Shown here one piece after another: positions 43,927-53,556 of a stretch of DNA of 64,000 bases. Below the pieces are notes generated by a model. It was not told the origin of the DNA, made no database searches, and saw nothing but the letters and a program-made list of their open reading frames with translations. Positions within the stretch are counted from its first letter, which is position 1. The number at the start of each line of letters is the position of its first letter. The stretch lies in NCBI GenBank assembly GCA_964586315.1, contig CAZPHE010000001.1:81404-145403 (forward strand). The letters run 5' to 3'. The stretch comes from CAZEER01 sp964586315. GTDB taxonomy: Bacteria; Fidelibacterota; Marinisomatia; Marinisomatales; UBA1611. Position numbers and translations under genes: made by a program.

Positions 43927-46900
43927 ACAACCAATAATTAAACTGTTTTTATCTTTGTCTATATTGATGGCGCAACAATCGATAAAGTTGACAAAAAAAG
44001 AATACTATAATAAACACATTTTAGCAAATAAAAAGAACAAACGATTAGTAACAAAAACACTTAGCACCCAAGATAGAAAACGAAGCGTTTTAGATAAGGG
44101 CAATGTTGTTCTTCGTATGTCAAATATGGCAGTATATGGGTACGACCCCTGGGGCTTAAACCATGAATTCCCCGCAGGCAGCATGCTTATGAATGGATGC
44201 TGTACTTATTATTGGACAGCGGGACCAATAGTGGGGGCCCTTAAAAATGGTGTTCCTTCTGTAAGTGTTGGCACAATGTGGTCTGCCAGAGATCACGATG
44301 AAGAATTTGAACCCCTTCCAGGGTATGATGCAGGATATGTGGATACAGAAGCTAATATTGGAATTGCTTTCAGCGATATTCCTGAGTCTTGGCCAAGTCA
44401 GTGGCCTATAGAATCGGCAACTAAAGATACATTTAGGTCAATTATATATAACGCATCAAAAGAGCCAATAGACACTTTGTTTTTCCCTGGCGTAGAACCC
44501 CCGCTGGGACCAGAAGGCTTCCCAGATGCTCCATGTGGACTAGGTGTGCAGGCAGATAGGGAGGCTTATTTTGTTGTAACAGATAACGACCCAGAATACG
44601 GAAACACCTTTGCAAGTAACAATGGAGTTGGCCCACTCAACATAAGGCTTGATATCTGGGTTCTTAATTATAGCAACACGTTTGGGAATGATGGTTTTAT
44701 TTTTATTCAAAAACTTACAAATGTAGGGCAAGACACTCTAAAAGACATGTTTTTTGGTGTAAATAGCGATCCAGACACACCAGAACAAGGCTGGAACGAA
44801 TGGACAGATGATCTCAGTCTTTTTATAAGGTCTAACGATCCTCATATATCGGAAAAATTATCCGACACAACAGATACTCATCTACTAGAAAATTTAGCCA
44901 TAATATGGGACCCAGATGATCAATCTGAAGGTTTTCTTTCTTCTGGGGTGGCTTGGGCTGGATTAAAATTTTTAAATTGTATACACTTTAAAAATGATAG
45001 CATAACACAACCCTACGATATTTCTGCGTTTCATTCCGTGGAATGGAGCAATGATACCCAGAGCGATGTGGAGGCATATACAACACAGCTTCTTGGTGGA
45101 ATTGAAGAGCCAGACAATGTGTCACCCCATCCAACGGATATTTATGGCAAACCCTACACATACGGTCCAGATGTTACATGGATTATGGCCGCTGGAGGCC
45201 CAGAGGCAACAAACGAGTCAGGTGAAATTATCCCCGCTTTAAATGTAGCACCAGGAGAATCGGTGATTTTTACCTTCGCTGATTTTTTAGGCATTAATGA
45301 AGCGGATCTTTTAAGAAACGCCAAAATGTTTCAATCTTTATATGAAAACGACTGCTCCAGCCCTCAGCCCCCTCAACAGCCATTTGTTCGAGCAATAAAG
45401 GATAATGAAAAAACAGTTTTGTATTGGGATAACAGGAGTGAGTCGTCCACAGATCCAGTGACGGGTACAAACAAGTTTCAGGGATACCGTATTTATCGAA
45501 GTACAGATAGAGGAAGCAGTTGGGGAAGGGTTGTAACAGATCTAAACGGAAACCCAACCGATATTTATGAACCACTAGAGATTTATGATAGAATTGACGG
45601 AATTTCTGGCAGTCACCCGATGTCTGACCCTCTTGTGTATTATAATCTAGGCTCTGAATCGGGGCTGCACTACACATATATTGATGAAAACCTTATTAAC
45701 GGATATGAATATTGGTATTCGGTTACAGCCTATGATGGTCCGGATAATTGGGCAGGGTCACCGGTAGACCCAATGGAAAACTCTAAAGCGAAAGATGCAT
45801 ATATTTCAGGCGATAATACCGTTGCGGTAATTCCTCAACACAAACCTGCTGGCATTGATAACGGAGGAGTAGACGACATTATACACTCTGGATATTCTTC
45901 TGCGTTGTTTCAGGCAATTCCAGCAGATCCTTTTTTGGTCGAGTTTTTAGGTTTTTCTGAAATAACTGAGGAAGATTTAAAAAGTAAGGGGTACTCATAC
46001 CTAGTTGAGTTTCATACTGCAATAGACACTGTAGATTCTTCTGATCAGAACATATTTTTGTGGGATACAAGTCTTTTTAATTATTGGTCTTTGATTAATT
46101 CTACGACCGGAGACACAGTTATACATAAAGAGACAGACATATCATCTGAAACGCAACACATAATTGATGGGTTTATACCTTCGTTTAATCATGCGGTATG
46201 GAACATTAACGATAAAGATTCAATGCGTTTTTTACCCCAAGACACAACAACAGCAAGTGAAATAGATGATATTATTTTAGGGCACGCAAGTGCGGCAGAA
46301 GCCACGTGGTGGTCTTATATGATGACACTACCAAGCAGTTTTGTAGGAGAGATTAGAGGGCCACCTTCCGTAACAAATTTACGGAATGATTTAGAATTAC
46401 GGTTTACCCATGAAGGTTCAATTGCTTCTTATTATAATATTTTAACGTTATATGGGACCGTAGAAACAGATACTGTTATTTTACCATTTGAGCTTTGGGA
46501 TATTGAAAACGATACTCGGTTAAATATAGCAGCATACCAAACAACAGGAACAACAAAACCAACTGGAAGGCTTTGGGCATCAGATAGCACTATAAAAACT
46601 GATTCAATTTTTCTTAGTGGGGATACAATAGTTGATTCTTTTTGGGTCTATGGATATAAGATAATTGATGATTTTCAATTTATTCCCGTATACTCAACGT
46701 ATTCTCCCGACAGCATTGTGCACTACTCATTGGATACCCAGGAAATGGGTTGGGTGATTAATTGGAACCAAGAAGAATATTTTTTTAATTTTGGAGATAA
46801 TCTTAAGGTCTTTTTTGCTAATCCGATTATACCAGGGGAAGACACTTATTTAATTAATACCACAATGGACAGCTATGTTCTTTCTGGTTCAGATTTAAAA

Positions 46901-47212
46901 AACATAAAAGCGGTTCCAAACCCCTATGTTGTTACCTCTGTCTTTGAGCAGCTTTCTTTTGTTCGAGAAATTCAATTTACACGCCTCCCTTCTGAATGTG
47001 TGATACGAATTTTTAATAGCTCGGGAGATCTGGTTCAATTATTGCATCACAATCTATCCAGCGCGGGTTATCGCGGTCCCAGCATTGAAGCTTGGAACTT
47101 AACCACTTATAATAATCAGGATGTTGCATTTGGCGTTTATGTGTTTCATGTGGTTTCAAAAAACGCGAACCGAAAAGAAGAGTTTGTGGGAAAATTCGCG
47201 GTGATTAAATAA
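43916..47212 (+). CDS. Large secreted surface protein, partner of the TonB receptor
   Basis: 1098 residues. An N-terminal signal peptide (to about residue 20, SILMAQ) is followed by a long region without known catalytic motifs. A fibronectin-III-like module lies near 490-610 (FQGYRIYRSTDRGSSW and YWYSVTAYDG). The C-terminal beta domain (about 1005-1098, VIRIFNSSGDLVQLL and GVYVFHVVSKN) is of the FlgD/sorting type. It starts with TTG inside the receptor gene (11-base overlap), and its stop overlaps the PorV-like ATG by one base, so all three genes are likely translated together. A surface substrate-binding role beside the receptor, like SusD or other accessory lipoproteins, is plausible but unproven. 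Confidence 0.8.
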   Translation: MVNKQPIIKLFLSLSILMAQQSIKLTKKEYYNKHILANKKNKRLVTKTLSTQDRKRSVLDKGNVVLRMSNMAVYGYDPWGLNHEFPAGSMLMNGCCTYYWTAGPIVGALKNGVPSVSVGTMWSARDHDEEFEPLPGYDAGYVDTEANIGIAFSDIPESWPSQWPIESATKDTFRSIIYNASKEPIDTLFFPGVEPPLGPEGFPDAPCGLGVQADREAYFVVTDNDPEYGNTFASNNGVGPLNIRLDIWVLNYSNTFGNDGFIFIQKLTNVGQDTLKDMFFGVNSDPDTPEQGWNEWTDDLSLFIRSNDPHISEKLSDTTDTHLLENLAIIWDPDDQSEGFLSSGVAWAGLKFLNCIHFKNDSITQPYDISAFHSVEWSNDTQSDVEAYTTQLLGGIEEPDNVSPHPTDIYGKPYTYGPDVTWIMAAGGPEATNESGEIIPALNVAPGESVIFTFADFLGINEADLLRNAKMFQSLYENDCSSPQPPQQPFVRAIKDNEKTVLYWDNRSESSTDPVTGTNKFQGYRIYRSTDRGSSWGRVVTDLNGNPTDIYEPLEIYDRIDGISGSHPMSDPLVYYNLGSESGLHYTYIDENLINGYEYWYSVTAYDGPDNWAGSPVDPMENSKAKDAYISGDNTVAVIPQHKPAGIDNGGVDDIIHSGYSSALFQAIPADPFLVEFLGFSEITEEDLKSKGYSYLVEFHTAIDTVDSSDQNIFLWDTSLFNYWSLINSTTGDTVIHKETDISSETQHIIDGFIPSFNHAVWNINDKDSMRFLPQDTTTASEIDDIILGHASAAEATWWSYMMTLPSSFVGEIRGPPSVTNLRNDLELRFTHEGSIASYYNILTLYGTVETDTVILPFELWDIENDTRLNIAAYQTTGTTKPTGRLWASDSTIKTDSIFLSGDTIVDSFWVYGYKIIDDFQFIPVYSTYSPDSIVHYSLDTQEMGWVINWNQEEYFFNFGDNLKVFFANPIIPGEDTYLINTTMDSYVLSGSDLKNIKAVPNPYVVTSVFEQLSFVREIQFTRLPSECVIRIFNSSGDLVQLLHHNLSSAGYRGPSIEAWNLTTYNNQDVAFGVYVFHVVSKNANRKEEFVGKFAVIK

Positions 47213-48294
47213 TGAAACACCTTTTTTGTTTTTTTACTTTTGTTTTCATTGTTAATGGACAGTTTGACAATGTTGGAACATCGGCCGGGAATTTTTTAAA
47301 AATAGGGGTTGGAGGCAGGGCCACGAGCATGGCTGGGGCTGTCACGGCGGACACACGAGGACCCTCGAGCCTGTATTGGAATCCCGCCGGTATTGCAAAC
47401 ACAAAAGAAACTGAAATAATGATAAACCAAGGCAATTGGATACTTGATTTTAAACACAATTTTTTAGCTGCGGTATTTCCCGTTGGTCAATTGGGAAACA
47501 TTGGCATAAGTATAAACTCTCTAGATATGGGAACAATGGATAGAACAACAGAGCGTTCCCCAGATGGAGACGGCACAACTTTTTCCGCATCTAATATTGC
47601 CATTGGAGTAGCGTATTCTAAAAAAATTAGCGATCGTTTCAACGCCGGCATTAAGTGTAAAGTCATTCAAGAAAATATATCTTTTACTTCGGCAACAGCT
47701 TTGGCTCTTGATGCTGGGTCTCTTTATCTAAGTCGATTTTCTGGATTAAAAATAGGGATGTCAATTACAAATTTTGGTACGAAAATGAAACTAAGTGGAA
47801 CAGATCAAAAAATTGACATAGACCCATATGAAGATATCGATGGCAATCCAGATGTTGTGGCCAATCTAAGAACAGAAGAATGGCCACTACCAATGATCTT
47901 TAGGCTTGGTCTATCTTTTCAACTTACAGGTGAGGGATCAGTAATAAACAGTAAAACTGTTACAAACACGGTTAATCTTGATTATTGCGATAGCAGAGAC
48001 CTTAACCCATATGTTTCAATCGGAGTTGAACTAAAAATAAGAAAGTTGATTTATTTTAGAACAGGATTAAAAAGAGATTTTTTGCGTTATAGCGAATCTG
48101 TGGATAATAAAACCTTAGAAAAAACAAATGGGTTTTTTGATACCGGGAGTTATGTTAATCGAATGTCGTGGGGCGTTGGGCTTTCATCTGAAAACTTTAA
48201 ATATATACCCTATAATTTTAGCATAGATTATTCTGCGTCTGATTTAGGCACACTTGGAATCACGTCTCAAATAGGAATGACATTTAAGATTTAG
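47212..48294 (+). CDS. PorV/PorQ family outer-membrane beta-barrel protein
   Basis: 360 residues. Signal peptide (about 1-16), then the family-defining start GTSAGNFLKIGVGGRATSMAG and SSLYWNPAGIAN, followed by alternating amphipathic strands and a terminal LGITSQIGMTFKI strand. PorV proteins shuttle type IX secretion cargo to the cell surface; relatives in Marinimicrobia and other FCB groups may be structural barrels. Joined to the upstream secreted gene by a TAATG overlap, which suggests it could carry that protein. No other type IX secretion components are in the window, so the link to that system is inference. Confidence 0.88.
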   Translation: MKHLFCFFTFVFIVNGQFDNVGTSAGNFLKIGVGGRATSMAGAVTADTRGPSSLYWNPAGIANTKETEIMINQGNWILDFKHNFLAAVFPVGQLGNIGISINSLDMGTMDRTTERSPDGDGTTFSASNIAIGVAYSKKISDRFNAGIKCKVIQENISFTSATALALDAGSLYLSRFSGLKIGMSITNFGTKMKLSGTDQKIDIDPYEDIDGNPDVVANLRTEEWPLPMIFRLGLSFQLTGEGSVINSKTVTNTVNLDYCDSRDLNPYVSIGVELKIRKLIYFRTGLKRDFLRYSESVDNKTLEKTNGFFDTGSYVNRMSWGVGLSSENFKYIPYNFSIDYSASDLGTLGITSQIGMTFKI

Positions 48295-48323
48295 TATTTA
48301 GCGCGCAACAAAACCAATATTAA

Positions 48324-49244
48324 TTAGAGCTGAACAGCAACCGAGTGTTCAAAAAACTTCCATATCTCTTCACTGGTATTTAAGTCTTGGTTTCCTGAGT
48401 TTTGAGGCCATCCTTGGGGCCAATCGTGTCCCCCATTAATAACTTTATAAAACCACACCTCGTTGTTGTTTATACCTTGGAGGTGTTTTTCGGCAATTAC
48501 AAAACTACCATCATTTTTATTAATATCTGGAAGGGTGTCTATTGTTAGTGATGTGCACTGATTTCGAGCGACCCAAAACTTTATAGTTTTTTCGACCCCC
48601 AGATATGCTCCCCATTTATCTTTGTTTTCTTCATCGCCGTTGTAATATGTTGTCTTGTCAGATGTTCCATGTACCTGGAAAACCGGAATAGTGTTTTTGT
48701 TATCACACGAGCTGTAAATCCACTCCATCATGCAGCCAGTTATAGGGGCAATTGCTTTAAAAACATCTGGCGCTTGACAACCTAAAAGATAGCTCATGTC
48801 TCCACCATTAGACATTCCGGAACAAAACGTTTTTTCCGGATCAAGATTGTATTTTAATTGCAGGTGTTTTGCCAAAGTTGTAATAAATAGGACATCATCA
48901 ACCGTTTCATTTTTATGTGTTTCATATCCAACGTTCCAAAACGGAGTTCCTTTTTTAGTGTACTCTGTGTCTTCGCTACCTCCGGTGCCCTGTGGATAAC
49001 AGACAACAAACCCGTGTTTGTCTGCCACCCTATCCATCTGGGAGTACTCTCTTATGAGCTCTGCTGTTCCCCCGAGACCATGCAGCACAAAAACAAGAGC
49101 CGCATTTTGATCTATCGATTTCGGAACATGTACAAGATATTCCCGTTTAAGTCCCCCGACATCAAAATTAAACACTTCATTTTTTGTTATTTTATCACAT
49201 GAAAAAACCAAAATAAAGACAATAAAAAAATTTAGAGTTTTCAT
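48324..49244 (-). CDS. Lipoprotein esterase, PHB-depolymerase/feruloyl-esterase family
   Basis: 306 residues. A lipoprotein signal (FFIVFILVFSC, Cys16) anchors it in a membrane. Alpha/beta-hydrolase triad: nucleophile S145 in SGMSNGGDMSY, D196 in VHGTSDKT and H273 in GGHDWPQG. The oxyanion region VLHGLGG and the WNVGYETH and TVDDVLF stretches match the Esterase_phd/LpqC family, whose members release ferulic or acetyl groups from plant or algal polysaccharides or cut short polyesters. It is a close paralogue of the gene just upstream and is last in a six-gene operon with a GH2 beta-galactosidase. Activity on decorated galactans or hemicellulose is inferred. Confidence 0.88.
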   Translation of the reverse strand: MKTLNFFIVFILVFSCDKITKNEVFNFDVGGLKREYLVHVPKSIDQNAALVFVLHGLGGTAELIREYSQMDRVADKHGFVVCYPQGTGGSEDTEYTKKGTPFWNVGYETHKNETVDDVLFITTLAKHLQLKYNLDPEKTFCSGMSNGGDMSYLLGCQAPDVFKAIAPITGCMMEWIYSSCDNKNTIPVFQVHGTSDKTTYYNGDEENKDKWGAYLGVEKTIKFWVARNQCTSLTIDTLPDINKNDGSFVIAEKHLQGINNNEVWFYKVINGGHDWPQGWPQNSGNQDLNTSEEIWKFFEHSVAVQL

Positions 49245-49319
49245 TATTTTAAAATCCTAATCTATATTAAATCTGTTGAAGAAAACTTTTAAAATTACTC
49301 AGACAAGCACAGTTCGTAA

Positions 49320-50363
49320 TCATTGGTGTCCTAATATATGCGTAGCCAAGGTATAGACATCATATATATCTAGGTCATTATCTAGATTGCAATCATATAA
49401 AGAGTTGTATTCTTGGCCATTAGTTATTAGGTCTGATAACAACAATAAGTCTAAAATGTTTATGGTTTGGTCTATGTTAATATCGCCTGTTTCCGTTATA
49501 AACTCTCTAAAAAACTCCCATATTGCTAGGCTGGCGCTGATATCCATGTTTCCCCAGGCGCCTGGCCAATCATGACCCCCATTAACAACTTCATATAGCC
49601 ACACTTCGTTCCCAATCGCTCCACCACTGTTTTTATGGCTGATTATATAGCTTCCGTCTGATGAATTTGTATTGGGAAGCGTATCTGAATTAAAGATTGT
49701 GCAATTGTTTATTTGTGTCCAAAAGGTAAATGTTGTATCAACGCTTTCCCATGGCCCCCAGCCATCATTGTTGTTTTCATTCGCGCCATTCCACCATGTC
49801 ACATTATCGTCGGTTCCGTGTATTTCAAATACAGGAAGAGGTCTTTGTGGATCGCAAGAATCATATATCCAACTCATCATACAGCCCGCAACAGGAGCAA
49901 TTGCACGAAAAACATCTGAGGCTTGACATGCAAGAAGATAGCTCATGTCGCCTCCGTTGGACATTCCAGTACTAAAGGTATTATAACTGCTTAGCTGATA
50001 CTCTGTTTGTAAATATTGGGCTAAAGCAGTAATAAACAAAACATCATCTACGGTTTCATTTGAATGGAAATCATACCCCACATTCCAGAAGTTATAATTC
50101 CAATCATCGGCAATGCCTTGCGGATAACAGACAGCAAAACGATGTTCTTCCGAAATTTGATTTAGGTTTGTGTAATCCATAATTTCATATGCAGATCCAG
50201 AGTAGCCATGAAGAACAAAAAGAAGCGGAGATCCGACTTCAAGGGACTCGGGTATATATAGATAATATATTCTAGTTAAACCCCCATGGACAAAGCTATG
50301 TTCTTCTGGCTGCGCATTAAGAAAAAGAACAACAAAAAAAACAAATAAAAAAAAACTTTTCAA
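49320..50363 (-). CDS. Secreted esterase (same family) with C-terminal dockerin-like domain
   Basis: 347 residues. Signal peptide (to about residue 17, FLNAQ) without a lipobox. It has the same catalytic arrangement as its neighbour: S135 in TGMSNGGDMSY, D185 in IHGTDDN, H264 in GGHDWPGAW. Residues about 292-346 add two calcium-loop repeats (GDINIDQTINILDLLLLSD and CDLDNDLDIYDVYTLATH style) that resemble a type I dockerin. This tail is absent from the paralogue 75 bases downstream. It may bind a cohesin-like surface partner or serve as an export tail. It lies 3 bases after the beta-galactosidase gene. Confidence 0.87.
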   Translation of the reverse strand: MKSFFLFVFFVVLFLNAQPEEHSFVHGGLTRIYYLYIPESLEVGSPLLFVLHGYSGSAYEIMDYTNLNQISEEHRFAVCYPQGIADDWNYNFWNVGYDFHSNETVDDVLFITALAQYLQTEYQLSSYNTFSTGMSNGGDMSYLLACQASDVFRAIAPVAGCMMSWIYDSCDPQRPLPVFEIHGTDDNVTWWNGANENNNDGWGPWESVDTTFTFWTQINNCTIFNSDTLPNTNSSDGSYIISHKNSGGAIGNEVWLYEVVNGGHDWPGAWGNMDISASLAIWEFFREFITETGDINIDQTINILDLLLLSDLITNGQEYNSLYDCNLDNDLDIYDVYTLATHILGHQ

Positions 50364-50366
50364 GGT

Positions 50367-53300
50367 TTAATTGGGTTTTGCCTTCGTTTTGGGAAGAGGT
50401 AGAGAAAGGCTTTTTTTCGTATCTTTAGAAAACCGAATAATAAAGGAATAATTAAATGCGCCGGGGTAAACTAAATATTCTTTATGAGTGCGGGGATTCC
50501 AGCTGTCATCGCCACCAAGGCCCATCATTCTATGGTCTATGTTAACAGTAATAGGTCCACTTTTATTAATTGTATAAGTGTGTGTTGCGTCTGTAAGGTT
50601 CTTATAGCTGTAGTGATGTGCGCTGAAATTGAACTCTGGTAAACCGAACACTACAAACCCATTACCGCTCTGATTTTCAAGACTTGCCCAGCGAACATTG
50701 GTTTTGTTTCCGTTTTCTTGTGGGCGTATGTATGGAAAATATTGCTCTAATACAGAACCGCGATATTTTCCCAAAAACGCACTCTGCTTTCTATCGCTAT
50801 ATGATTCATGTGGACCTCGTCCATACCAGGTTAATTCTGAAAATTCTTCGGGCGTTTTAAAAGTTATCCCCAATTTAGGCAACACAGGAAGACCGGAAGG
50901 AACAACCGTTCTTAGGTTTATTAGTAGATCACCATTGTTAAAAAAAGTATATCCAACCACCACATCTATGTCTTCTTTTTTTCCTATGTGTTTTTCTGAA
51001 ACATTTATATGCGTTTTTTCTGGATAAATATTTTTTATTTCTATGTTTTGCATTTTTCGAACTAAGTTGTCGTATCCTGCGTTAACCCACTGGGATGCGA
51101 AGCTTTGTTTGCCCCCCCCTTCGTCATTGTCAGTTGAAGCGCGCCAAACGTTGAATTGAATAGGCGATGACAAGTAGGGTTTGTTTTCTATTAACACCCC
51201 GCTTAATTGTCCGGTTTCTGTGTTAAGTTGATACGTTTTTCCCGATGCTATTATATTAAGGGTGGCGCCTTCTTTAAATGATTTAATAGGTTCGATTTTC
51301 GAAAAAGGTATATTTGTTGAAAATAAATTTTTGCTTGTTTGCAAAATAATTTGATCGGATGCGGCAATATGCCCTTTCTTTGCCCAGGGCAGGTCTTCTT
51401 TTAATGAGAAGATAAAGTTTGCACAATATTCTTTTTCAGGTCTCATTTCTATTGTGCTTGATATTGGAATGTAAATGTTTTTTTCTGTTCCAGCGGCTAT
51501 GTTTTTTATATTCAATTCAAAGGTTCCAATTTTTAACCCATTTTCCAAGATGTCACATTGCCCAAGAAGATGATTGAGGTCTTGAAAAAAATTTCGGTTC
51601 AAAACCCCATAATTGTTTATGTTTTTCTTTTTACTTACTTTTACATTTTGTGATAGATGTTTTATTTCGTATAGCCCGGGCTTGGGTCGCCTATCTGGAG
51701 AGATAACGCCATTAATACAAAAATTCCCATCGTGTAGTTCTTCTCCAAAATCACCCCCGTACACATAATAGGTTCCTTTTTCATCTTTTCGCAATAAACC
51801 CTGATCAACCCAGTCCCAAACAAAAGCCCCTTGCAATCTAGGGTATGAATAAATCGCGTCCCAGTATTTAAAAATGTTTCCATTGCTATTGCCCATAGCA
51901 TGTGAATATTCACATAATATAACTGGGCGGTCGGGGTTTTCATTATGTAGTTTTATCATGTGGTCTACAGATGCATACATGTTTGCAATAATGTCAAAAT
52001 GGTTTGGCTCCGGGCCATAGCCCGGCTCTTTCCCTTCATAATGAATTAATCGGGCGGGATCATAGTTTCGCACCCATTCAGCCATTATATCATGGTTGGG
52101 TCCGTAGCCAGCTTCGTTTCCCAAAGACCAAACAATAATTGAGGGATGATTGACGTCTCGCAACACCATGCGTTGAACTCGTTCCAAGAATGCAGTTTTC
52201 CATTTCGGATCTAGCGTAAATTTTGACCAAAAAGCATGAGATTCAATATTTGCTTCATCATAGAGATATAAGCCATATTTATCGCATAGTTTATACCATA
52301 AAGGATCGTTAGGATAGTGAGATGTGCGTACTGCATTTATATTAAACTGTTTCATTAGTTTAATATCTTTGGTCATTGATTCTTGAGAAATCGTTCGACC
52401 GGTTTTTGGATCATGCTCATGCCGATTAACTCCTTTTAAAATAATGGGTTCGCCATTGATAAGCAGTTGTCCATTAAACAGTTCGATAGACCTAAAACCT
52501 GTTTTACAGCTAATGTATTCTGTTTTTTGTGTTTTTTCATTTTCAAAAGACAAAACCAATGTATAAAGATTGGGTAGTTCTGCGCTCCACGGTTTTACAT
52601 TTTTAACAATTAAATCAAGTTCAATTTCAGATTCGAAATTTGGTTGTAATAAAACTTTTATAGGTCGGGACTTAATTATTTCATTCCTAAGTGTATCATA
52701 AATTGCGGCCGATAGAATTCCGAATTGTTCTGAAGATGAATAATTATTAAGGTTTACAGCTATTGACAATAGTCCATCGGTATAATTGTTTTCGAGAGAG
52801 CCAATGGCTTTGTAATGCCGAATGTGTAAATCTGGAACATGCATTAAATATACATTTCTATAAATTCCACTTAATCGCCAAAAATCTTGATCTTCTATAT
52901 ATGAAGCATCAGACCAGCGAAAAACCTGCGCTGCAATCTGATTTTCGCCTTTTTTTAAATAGGGCGTTATGTTGAATTCTGCGGGTGTCATACTACCTTG
53001 GCTATAGCCAACTTTTTTCCCATTTATCCAAAGGAAAAAAGCAGATTTAACACCATCAAAATGAATAAAAACTTGCCCTGCGCTCCAATTGTCTGGTAAA
53101 AGAAATTTCCGCCTATATGATCCAACGGGGTTGTTGTTTTCTGGCGGAAAAGGGGGAGTTGGGTCTGGAAAAGGATGTTTTACATTCGTATAAATTGGTT
53201 GACCGTAACCTTCAAGTTGCCATGAACTCGGAACAACAATATCGTCCCAGGTGTTATCATTAAAATTAGAATGAAAAAATGATGTAGGTCTGTCACTTGG

Positions 53301-53555
53301 TTTTGGAACCCACTTAAATTTCCACAATCCATTTAAATCAAAATAATGTGATGATTTTTTAAAAGAACCGCCAAGGGCTTTGGTTAAGCTATTAAATGGC
53401 ATAAGAGTAGCATGTCCCGCCTCTTTGTTTTCACCAACAATTTTTGGATTTTCCCAATATTGTATTACATTATTGTCAGCGCAATTAAAAACAGATATAT
53501 AGGTTATAAGTAGAGTGTATAATTTTATTGTTTTAAAAATATCTTTATGAACCAT
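50367..53555 (-). CDS. GH2 family beta-galactosidase (LacZ-like)
   Basis: 1062 residues. Possible lipoprotein signal (YISVFNC, Cys25). The LacZ five-domain order is visible: sugar-binding domain (VVPSSWQLEGYGQPIYTNV), Ig-like domain, TIM barrel with the GVNRHEHDP loop, acid/base E481 in SLGNEAGYG, nucleophile E549 in LCEYSHAMGNS, and the C-terminal small-chain/Bgal_small_N domain (WYGRGPHESYSDRK, then a WASLENQSGNG stretch). It hydrolyses beta-galactosides, probably in the periplasm or at the surface rather than the cytoplasm. It is one base after the MDR gene and 3 bases before an esterase gene, so it belongs to a glycan-degrading operon. Confidence 0.94.
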   Translation of the reverse strand: MVHKDIFKTIKLYTLLITYISVFNCADNNVIQYWENPKIVGENKEAGHATLMPFNSLTKALGGSFKKSSHYFDLNGLWKFKWVPKPSDRPTSFFHSNFNDNTWDDIVVPSSWQLEGYGQPIYTNVKHPFPDPTPPFPPENNNPVGSYRRKFLLPDNWSAGQVFIHFDGVKSAFFLWINGKKVGYSQGSMTPAEFNITPYLKKGENQIAAQVFRWSDASYIEDQDFWRLSGIYRNVYLMHVPDLHIRHYKAIGSLENNYTDGLLSIAVNLNNYSSSEQFGILSAAIYDTLRNEIIKSRPIKVLLQPNFESEIELDLIVKNVKPWSAELPNLYTLVLSFENEKTQKTEYISCKTGFRSIELFNGQLLINGEPIILKGVNRHEHDPKTGRTISQESMTKDIKLMKQFNINAVRTSHYPNDPLWYKLCDKYGLYLYDEANIESHAFWSKFTLDPKWKTAFLERVQRMVLRDVNHPSIIVWSLGNEAGYGPNHDIMAEWVRNYDPARLIHYEGKEPGYGPEPNHFDIIANMYASVDHMIKLHNENPDRPVILCEYSHAMGNSNGNIFKYWDAIYSYPRLQGAFVWDWVDQGLLRKDEKGTYYVYGGDFGEELHDGNFCINGVISPDRRPKPGLYEIKHLSQNVKVSKKKNINNYGVLNRNFFQDLNHLLGQCDILENGLKIGTFELNIKNIAAGTEKNIYIPISSTIEMRPEKEYCANFIFSLKEDLPWAKKGHIAASDQIILQTSKNLFSTNIPFSKIEPIKSFKEGATLNIIASGKTYQLNTETGQLSGVLIENKPYLSSPIQFNVWRASTDNDEGGGKQSFASQWVNAGYDNLVRKMQNIEIKNIYPEKTHINVSEKHIGKKEDIDVVVGYTFFNNGDLLINLRTVVPSGLPVLPKLGITFKTPEEFSELTWYGRGPHESYSDRKQSAFLGKYRGSVLEQYFPYIRPQENGNKTNVRWASLENQSGNGFVVFGLPEFNFSAHHYSYKNLTDATHTYTINKSGPITVNIDHRMMGLGGDDSWNPRTHKEYLVYPGAFNYSFIIRFSKDTKKSLSLPLPKTKAKPN

Positions 53556-53556
53556 T

